Positions 58,314 to 64,000 of a stretch of DNA of 64,000 nucleotides are shown one piece after another. The notes under the pieces were generated by a model. It was not told where the DNA came from, did not search any database, and saw nothing but the letters and a program-made list of their open reading frames with translations. The position numbers were made by a program, and so were the translations under genes. Source of the stretch: Inquilinus sp052113205 (GTDB lineage Bacteria > Pseudomonadota > Alphaproteobacteria > DSM-16000 > Inquilinaceae); contig NZ_JBFRCU010000024.1 in NCBI RefSeq assembly GCF_052113205.1, positions 1-64,000 of the forward strand, read 5' to 3'. How positions within the stretch are numbered: the first letter of the stretch is position 1; each line of letters starts with the position of its first letter.

Positions 58314-59937
58314 TGACGGAGCTGAAGAAGCTGAACAGGGCGTCACCGGCGATCACCCCGGCCGCGACCACCTCCATCTCGCTGCGTCCCTCCTCGCCGC
58401 GCCAACGGGTCCACAGAATGCGGATCAGGATGCCGGCCAGCACCGCCCAGCCCGCCAAAGGTGCGTTGAGCAGCAGGCCGGTGGCGAACAGGATGCCCAT
58501 CTGCCGCTTCGATCCGCCGAGCCACTGCACCAGCGCCCCGGGGATCGCCCAGAGCGCGAGCGACCGCGCCACATCCGGCGCCACCCCGGCCCCGATCGTG
58601 GCCGCATAGACCCGGTCGACGGGCGGCAGCAGGTCCTGGGAGAAATAGGATTCCCAGGAGACGTAGACCACAGCGATGGCGACCAGGAAGGCGACCATGG
58701 CGGCCAGCAGCTGCTGCCGCCGGCCGTCGCGCTCGAACTCCGGATCGGCGCCGTGGCCGCGCAGGATGTAGCCGGCCTTCAGGTCATAGCCCATGTCGGC
58801 GAAGGCCGGGCCGGTGGCGGCGGAGAAGGCGACCAGCGCCGCCAGCGCCGTCGGCGGGAACCCGACCAGCATGCCGATGATCAGCGTGATCAAGGCCACG
58901 GCGAAAGCCGGGAACCAGCCGGAATGCATCGCCGCCAGGCCGACGATCAGCTCATGCACGAAGGCGGCGAAGGCGGCGTAGACCACGAAGGCGACCAGCA
59001 TGCCCCAGGACAGCTCGGCCCACAGCCCGCCGGCCGCGGCGATCAGCATGGCCAGCGCGATGTAGCCGGCGGTGCCCAGCCCGAGCGCCCGCCGCAGCGC
59101 CGCGTCGGACTGGGTGCGGGCGGCGCCGTCGGTGTCGCGGCGCAGCAGGGTCGACCCGACCTGCAGCAGCGCCACCAGGCCGGCGCCGATCATCACCCCA
59201 TGCGGGATATAGGCCTTCATCAGGTCGCCGCCCGGGATGATCCCGGCGAAGGCCTCGCCGCCGAAGATCTGGGGGGAATAGCCGCGCAGCAGCAGGCCGA
59301 CCCCGAACATGGCGAGCGCCCAGATGTTGCCGATGAAGGCGATGCCGAAGGCCGACATCGGGATCTTGAAGAACGAACCGACGGCACCGATCGCCACGCC
59401 GACGCCGAGCAGCACCGCCTTGCGGCCGCCCTCGTCGCCGGCCTTGATCGCCTCCGCCGCGGCCACGCCGGGCGGCCAGGCGCCGGTGGCCGGGAACACC
59501 TTGGTGTCGAACATCCGGTACAGCATGTAGGCGTCGAGCAGCATCGCCAGGGCGACGCCGGCGAACATCGGCATCACCAGGTCCGGCCGGCCCAGCGCAT
59601 AGGGGATGCCGATCGGCAGCAGCAGGCTGTTGGCGGCGCCGAAGGTGGCGCCGGAGATGGCGCTCTGCGCCAGGTTCTGGACGTGGATCGAGCGGTAGCG
59701 GGCGAACAGGCCCAGCGGGATGCGCGCCAGCACCATGGCCGCCAGGGCGCCGATCAGCGAGGTGTTCGCCGAGACGCCGAGGCTGACCAGGATCTGCATG
59801 CCGATGATGGCGCCGAAGACACAGAGCAGGATGATCAGGGCGAGGGTCGCCGGCTCGAACACGCTGGGGTGCCGGCGGCGGGCGGTGCCACTGGCCGGGG
59901 GTGCGGCGGCGGAATCCGCGGTCAGGTCGTGCTGCAT
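58288..59937 (-). CDS. OPT-family oligopeptide transporter
   Basis: This 549-residue, multi-span membrane protein belongs to the OPT family: an N-terminal cluster LALIILLCVFGAIIGMQIL, a central GIAFIGNIWALAMFGVGLLL, and GPAFADMGYDLKAGYILRG, a segment shared by bacterial OPT transporters. OPT carriers import peptides or metal-bound chelates by proton symport. A start at ATG 59937 (MQHDLTADSAAAPP) has AGGAGG upstream. It follows hyuAB by 111 bp with a terminator-like hairpin in between, so it is either separately expressed or subject to attenuation. An amide or peptide substrate consistent with the hydantoinase partner is plausible. Confidence 0.87.
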   Translation of the reverse strand: MQHDLTADSAAAPPASGTARRRHPSVFEPATLALIILLCVFGAIIGMQILVSLGVSANTSLIGALAAMVLARIPLGLFARYRSIHVQNLAQSAISGATFGAANSLLLPIGIPYALGRPDLVMPMFAGVALAMLLDAYMLYRMFDTKVFPATGAWPPGVAAAEAIKAGDEGGRKAVLLGVGVAIGAVGSFFKIPMSAFGIAFIGNIWALAMFGVGLLLRGYSPQIFGGEAFAGIIPGGDLMKAYIPHGVMIGAGLVALLQVGSTLLRRDTDGAARTQSDAALRRALGLGTAGYIALAMLIAAAGGLWAELSWGMLVAFVVYAAFAAFVHELIVGLAAMHSGWFPAFAVALITLIIGMLVGFPPTALAALVAFSAATGPAFADMGYDLKAGYILRGHGADPEFERDGRRQQLLAAMVAFLVAIAVVYVSWESYFSQDLLPPVDRVYAATIGAGVAPDVARSLALWAIPGALVQWLGGSKRQMGILFATGLLLNAPLAGWAVLAGILIRILWTRWRGEEGRSEMEVVAAGVIAGDALFSFFSSVITPLFGRR

Positions 59938-60013
59938 GAAACCTCCTGGTGGGGCCGCTTGGCCGCGGCCTTGATCTCGTGATGCGGGTCTTGGGCGTGC
60001 CCTGTTCGAGAAA

Positions 60014-60042
60014 GGGCCGCGCATCGCCTGGATGCGCGGCCC
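60014..60042 (-). terminator. Hairpin after hyuAB
   Basis: A perfect 12-bp stem, GGGCCGCGCATC/GATGCGCGGCCC, with a five-base loop starts 6 bp beyond the stop of the fused hyuAB gene. Read on the minus strand, TTTCTC follows. It lies between hyuAB and the OPT gene and could stop or attenuate transcription into the latter. Confidence 0.6.
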
Positions 60043-60048
60043 CGAAGC

Positions 60049-63000
60049 TCATGCGGCCTTGGCGTCAGCGTCGGCCGGCGCCGAGACCCGCCCGTCGCCG
60101 AGGTCACGATCCAGCGCCGCGCGGGGGCGTTCGGCGGGATCGCCAAAACCCGCACCGCCGGCCAGGACGATCTCGACGATCTCGCCGGGTTTGCTCAGCT
60201 GCACCAGCTCGCCGGTGCCGCAGTCGCGCAGGACATGACCATCGCCATCGCGCACCAGGCCATGGGCCGACCCGCCGGGAGCGCCGCCGAACAGGCCGGG
60301 ATTGGTCGCCCCGACCCCTTCGGGATAGACCGCGACGAAGGTCGCCAGCCCGTCATCGGCCAGCTTGCGCAGGGCGACGCGCTGGCCCAGGCCGCCGCGG
60401 TGACGCCCCGGCCCGCCGGAATCGGTGACATAGGTCTTTTCCAGCACCAGCACCGGCACCCGGGTCTCGAACAGCTCGATCGAGGTGTTCGCGGCCGAGG
60501 TCGGCCACAGCAGGCCGGATTTGCCGTCGCCATGGGACGAAGCACCCTGGCCGCCGCCCATGAACAGCATGTCGGAATAGGTGCCGCCCTCGGCGTCGCG
60601 GCCGTAGATCGTGGCCGCCACCGGCAGGCCGGTGTTGGCCTGCACCTTGTCCGGCGCCGCTTCGGACAGCGCCCGGAAGATGTTCGGCGCGATGTACCAG
60701 CCGGTGCGGGTGCGCAGATTGACCGCCATCGGCCGGCTGGCGTTCAGAATCGACCCTTCCGGCGCCTTCACCTGGAACGGCCGGTAGCAGCCGGCATTGC
60801 CGCGGACATTCGGCGTCAGCATGCATTTCAGCGGATAGGTCGCATGCGCCTCGGTGTAGTTCAGGGTGCAGTTCAACCCGCCCTGCGGCAACTGCGCCGG
60901 GGCGCCGGCGAAATCCAGCGTGATGCAGTCGCCTTCGATGGTCAGCGCCAGCGGATAGCGCAGCCGCTCGCCCAGCGGGTTGTTCTCGATCTCCGACCGG
61001 TAGACACCGTCCGGCAGCGCCGCGATCGCCTCGCGCATCGCCGTCTCGGACCGGCCCTGCACCACCGCGGCCAGGGCCCGCAGGTCCTGCATCCCGTACT
61101 CGCGCATGAAGGCGACCAGCCGTTCGGCGCCCAGCGCATTGGCGGCGACGAAGGAATGCACGTCGCCGGTGACCTGGCCGGGGTTGCGCACATTCTCGGC
61201 CAGCAGCCGGAACAGCGTCTGATTGGGCTTCCCGGCCTCGACCAGCTTCATCGGCGGGATCTGGAACCCCTCCTCGAAGATTTCACGGGCCCGAAGGCTG
61301 TCCTTGGTGCCGCCGATGTCGGAGACATGGCCGACCGTGCCCATCAGCCCGACCAATCGCTCGTCATGGAACACCGGCGTGACCACGGCGATGTCGAACA
61401 GATGGCCGGCGCAGAGCCAGGGGTCGTTGGTGACCAGCACATCGCCGGGCCGCAGCGTCTCGGCCGGGTATTCGGCCAAGAGCGCCTTCACTGCCCGCGG
61501 CAGGGTCAGGTTGAACACCGGCATCGCCCGCGGCGAATGGGCCAGGGTCTCGCCGTCGGGGTCCAGGAGCTCGCAGGCGAAGTCCTGGGCCTCGGAGATC
61601 ACCAGCGAGAAGGCGGTGCGGCAGACCGTCAGCCACATCTCCTCGACCACGGTGATCAGGCGGCTCCACATGATCTCCAGCGCGATCGGGTCGGCCTCGA
61701 TCCGCGCCATCGCCTCGGGCAGCGTCATCTCGGCCGTGACCATGGCCTGGACCGGCGCGGCGACGCCGATGGCGATGCGCAGGTTCAGCGTGTCGTCGAC
61801 CCGCACGATGTCGCCCGGCGGCACGATGGTGGTGGATTCCCGCTCCTCGATGATCGCCGGACCCTCGATCCGGTCGCCCGGCGCCAGGGCGTAGCGGTCA
61901 TAGACCACGGCCTCGACGACGCCGTCGGCGAAACGTGCCGAACGAACGCCCTTGCGCTTGGCCGCGGCGTCGCCGCCCCCGGTGGCGCCGGCCAGCGACA
62001 GCGTCGGGGTCGGGCCCAGGCAACGAACGCGGAAGTTGATCGCTTCGATCTGCGCCCCGCCATACAGCGAGGTGTAGCGGGCGGTGTAGACCTCGGCGAA
62101 GGCAGTGCGGATCACCTCCAGGCTGCCGGCGCCGATCGGGCCGGACGGCAGCGGCACGGCGATCTCATGCATCTGGCCGGTCAGGCGCATGTCGGCGCTG
62201 CGCTCGACGATCACTGCCTCGACATCGACACCCGCCTCGGCCAGCCGGCGGCGGCCCTCTTCCTCCAACTCCGCCAGTACGCCGTTGACGGCGCCAGCGT
62301 CGAATTCGCCGGAGAAGCGCACCGGGTGCGACCGCACCAGCTCGAAGGACAGCGGCGCCGCCAGGAAGCCCAGCGCCGAGGCGGCACCCGAAGCGGGCGG
62401 GATGATCACCTCGGCCACGCCAAGCACACGCGCCACCCCGGCGGCATGGGCCGGGCCGGCGCCGCCGAAGCCGACCATGGCATAGCGGCGCGGGTCCTTG
62501 CCCTTCTCCACCAGATGGACCCGGGCAGCGGCGGCCATGCTCTCGGTCACCACCTTGTGGATGCCCCAGGCCGCCTCCTCGACCGACAGGCCGAGCGGCT
62601 CCGCCACCCGCGCCATCGCGGCCTCGGCCGCCGCCTTGTCCAGCGCCATGCGGCCGCCCAGGAAGAAGCCGGGGTCGTAATAGCCGAGCACCAGATTGGC
62701 GTCGGTCACCGTCGGCTCCATGCCGCCCTTGCCGTAGCAGGCTGGCCCGGGGTCGGAGCCGGCGGAATGCGGGCCGACGCGCAGCAGCCCGACCTCGTCG
62801 ATCGAGGCGATCGACCCGCCGCCGGCACCGATCTCGATCATGTCGATCACCGGCGCCTTGATCGGCAGGCCCGAGCCCTTCTTGAAGCGGTGCACCCGCC
62901 CCGCCTCCATCATCGGCGCGATCTCGGCGCGGCCATCCTCGATCATGCAGGCCTTGGCGGTGGTGCCGCCCATGTCGAAGGAGATGACGTCCGCCTTGCC

Positions 63001-63843
63001 GGCCAGGGCGCCGAACAGCGCCGTGGCCAGGCCGCCGCCGGCCGGGCCGGATTCGAGCAGCCGGATCGGGAAGGCGCGCGCCGTCTCCGGCGCCACCAGC
63101 CCGCCGGCGGAATGCATCAGCCGCAGCGTGCCGGCGAAGCCGCGCGCCGCCAGCTCCCGCTCCAGCCGCTGCAAATAGCGGTCCATCAGCGGCTGGACAT
63201 AGGCGTTGGCGCAGGTGGTGACGCAGCGCTGGTACTCCCACAGCTCGGCCACGACCTCGGAGGACAACGACACGGCCAGCTGCGGGAACTCGGCCCGGGC
63301 GATCTCGCCGACGATCCGCTCATGCTCCGGGTTGCGGTAGGAATGCAGGAAGCAGACGGCGACGGCCTCCGCCCCCTCGGCCACGAGCCGGCGCAACGCG
63401 GCACGCACGGCGTCACGGTCCAGCGGCGTAACCACGACACCGTCACGGTCCACCCGCTCCGGCACCTCCAGCCGCAGCCGGCGGGCCACCAGCGGCTCCG
63501 GGAACTGCAGGAACAGGTCGTAGATGTCGTAGCGCTGCTCCGTGCCCATCTCCAGCACGTCGCGGAAGCCCTGGGTGGTGATCAGCCCCAGCTTCGCGCC
63601 CTTGCGCTCGATCACGGCGTTGGTGACCAGGGTGGTGCCGTGCACCATCTCGCCGACATCGGCCAGGCCGATGCCGGCCATCGCCACCAGCTCCTCGATG
63701 CCGATCAGCGCCGCCTCGGACGGGTCGTGCGGCGTGGTCAGCCGCTTGTGCAGCTTCACCGTCCGCCCCTCGCCGTCATAGAGGATGAAATCGGTGAACG
63801 TGCCGCCGATGTCGAAGCCGATGCGCCAGCGCGTCGCCTGCAT
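60049..63843 (-). CDS. Fused HyuA-HyuB hydantoinase/5-oxoprolinase-type ATP-dependent amidase
   Basis: This 1264-residue protein fuses the two subunits of the hydantoinase/oxoprolinase family. The HyuA-like half (1-710) has an actin-type ATPase site with IGFDIGGTFTDFILYDG at the start, MVHGTTLVTNAVIERKGAKL, DVISFDMGGTTAKACMIEDG and GFGGAGPAHAAGVARVLGVA. The HyuB-like half (about 715-1245) carries EIMWSRLITVVEEMWLTVC, SRAMPVFNLT-type segments (HSPRAMPVFNLTLP), NDPWLCAGHLFDIAVV and TYSDMLFMGGGQGASS. The fusion is the bacterial OplAH-like form that opens a lactam or hydantoin ring with ATP. It may act on oxoproline, hydantoin or a peptide-derived lactam. A probable IclR gene ends 14 bp upstream. 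Confidence 0.88.
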   Translation of the reverse strand: MQATRWRIGFDIGGTFTDFILYDGEGRTVKLHKRLTTPHDPSEAALIGIEELVAMAGIGLADVGEMVHGTTLVTNAVIERKGAKLGLITTQGFRDVLEMGTEQRYDIYDLFLQFPEPLVARRLRLEVPERVDRDGVVVTPLDRDAVRAALRRLVAEGAEAVAVCFLHSYRNPEHERIVGEIARAEFPQLAVSLSSEVVAELWEYQRCVTTCANAYVQPLMDRYLQRLERELAARGFAGTLRLMHSAGGLVAPETARAFPIRLLESGPAGGGLATALFGALAGKADVISFDMGGTTAKACMIEDGRAEIAPMMEAGRVHRFKKGSGLPIKAPVIDMIEIGAGGGSIASIDEVGLLRVGPHSAGSDPGPACYGKGGMEPTVTDANLVLGYYDPGFFLGGRMALDKAAAEAAMARVAEPLGLSVEEAAWGIHKVVTESMAAAARVHLVEKGKDPRRYAMVGFGGAGPAHAAGVARVLGVAEVIIPPASGAASALGFLAAPLSFELVRSHPVRFSGEFDAGAVNGVLAELEEEGRRRLAEAGVDVEAVIVERSADMRLTGQMHEIAVPLPSGPIGAGSLEVIRTAFAEVYTARYTSLYGGAQIEAINFRVRCLGPTPTLSLAGATGGGDAAAKRKGVRSARFADGVVEAVVYDRYALAPGDRIEGPAIIEERESTTIVPPGDIVRVDDTLNLRIAIGVAAPVQAMVTAEMTLPEAMARIEADPIALEIMWSRLITVVEEMWLTVCRTAFSLVISEAQDFACELLDPDGETLAHSPRAMPVFNLTLPRAVKALLAEYPAETLRPGDVLVTNDPWLCAGHLFDIAVVTPVFHDERLVGLMGTVGHVSDIGGTKDSLRAREIFEEGFQIPPMKLVEAGKPNQTLFRLLAENVRNPGQVTGDVHSFVAANALGAERLVAFMREYGMQDLRALAAVVQGRSETAMREAIAALPDGVYRSEIENNPLGERLRYPLALTIEGDCITLDFAGAPAQLPQGGLNCTLNYTEAHATYPLKCMLTPNVRGNAGCYRPFQVKAPEGSILNASRPMAVNLRTRTGWYIAPNIFRALSEAAPDKVQANTGLPVAATIYGRDAEGGTYSDMLFMGGGQGASSHGDGKSGLLWPTSAANTSIELFETRVPVLVLEKTYVTDSGGPGRHRGGLGQRVALRKLADDGLATFVAVYPEGVGATNPGLFGGAPGGSAHGLVRDGDGHVLRDCGTGELVQLSKPGEIVEIVLAGGAGFGDPAERPRAALDRDLGDGRVSAPADADAKAA

Positions 63844-63857
63844 GATCTGGTCCTTGG

Positions 63858-64000
63858 TTACGCTGCGGAGGCCGCGATCCCGGCCTGCCAGTTCGGGTCG
63901 CCGGCCAGGGCCGCGACCTCCCGCGCCCCTGCCAGCAGCCGGGCGATGATGTCCTCCCGCTCCTGCGCCGTGACGGTGGAGAGCGGATAGGCGATGCAGA
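63858..64000 (-). CDS. C-terminal end of a probable IclR-family regulator (partial)
   Basis: The 46 visible residues, CIAYPLSTVTAQEREDIIAR then LLAGAREVAALAGDPNWQAG, end at TAA 63858-63860. The E-R-x-x-I-x-x-x-L-L-x-x-A-R-E helix and short Trp-containing tail resemble IclR C-termini. The assignment is tentative because most of the gene lies beyond base 64000. It is on the same strand as hyuAB, 14 bp upstream, so it may be part of the same operon. Confidence 0.4.
   Translation of the reverse strand, partial: CIAYPLSTVTAQEREDIIARLLAGAREVAALAGDPNWQAGIAASAA

Noticed and set aside
60235..63990. A 1251-residue open frame on the plus strand
   Set aside because: It is antisense to the hydantoinase/oxoprolinase gene; high GC and codon bias keep the opposite frame open. 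It has no recognisable domain and is rich in His, Arg, Gln and Asp.

Overview
The window is very GC-rich, densely coded and free of introns. Its gene content points to an alphaproteobacterium: a DctA/DctBD dicarboxylate system with a sigma-54 promoter, a DUF1127 protein, an amino-acid and sugar ABC transporter repertoire, and dispersed palindromic repeats. A soil or plant-associated Rhodospirillales member of the Inquilinus/Azospirillum type is my best guess, but that placement is inference from gene style, not from a marker gene. I see no prophage, transposase, CRISPR array or rRNA operon. The region looks like ordinary chromosome rich in catabolic and transport loci.

Layout. 1-2.2 kb: a truncated 2,2-dialkylglycine decarboxylase (dgdA) divergent from a LysR regulator. 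2.3-8.2 kb: a sugar ABC operon (glycosidase family 4 enzyme, binding protein, two permeases, no ATPase) divergent from a LacI regulator, with two palindromic operators between them. 8.3-10.5 kb: small secreted and hypothetical proteins. 10.5-15.4 kb: dctA divergent from dctBD, with a readable sigma-54 promoter and upstream dyads. 15.5-22.8 kb: housekeeping genes (dxs, tRNA-Ser, tRNA-Thr, a DUF1127 protein, a methyltransferase, a YaiI-type protein, topoisomerase IB). 22.8-26.2 kb: an orphan ABC system with a fused double permease and an ATPase carrying an extra C-terminal domain, preceded by a structured 393-bp leader. 26.5-30.1 kb: two unknown proteins, one with an internal duplication and one large and secreted.

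30.2-39.8 kb: a catabolic and transport cluster with a peptide-type ABC transporter, a COG3964-type amidohydrolase, a SelA-like PLP enzyme and a RidA protein, divergent from an IclR regulator. It probably imports and dismantles an acylated hydroxy or amino acid. Three palindromic elements sit in its intercistronic and 3' gaps. 39.9-44.7 kb: two paralogous RTX (calcium-binding repeat) proteins with an AT-rich, repeat-bearing regulatory gap before the second.

44.9-56.1 kb: a trypsin-like protease, the bacterial Hen1-Pnkp RNA-repair pair, an epimerase, a glutathione transferase, a DMT exporter, and a 1052-residue fusion of an EndoQ-like PHP endonuclease with a UvrD-type helicase. The fusion ends in a perfect sliding-clamp-binding pentapeptide and carries a palindromic repeat translated in frame in its linker. 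56.2-64 kb: an aldo/keto reductase divergent from a LysR regulator, then an OPT-family transporter, a fused HyuA-HyuB hydantoinase/oxoprolinase and the tail of a probable IclR regulator.

The most unusual items are the EndoQ-UvrD fusion with its clamp motif and in-frame repeat, the Hen1-Pnkp cassette, the leader of the orphan ABC system, and the COG3964/SelA-like/RidA/peptide-transporter cluster.
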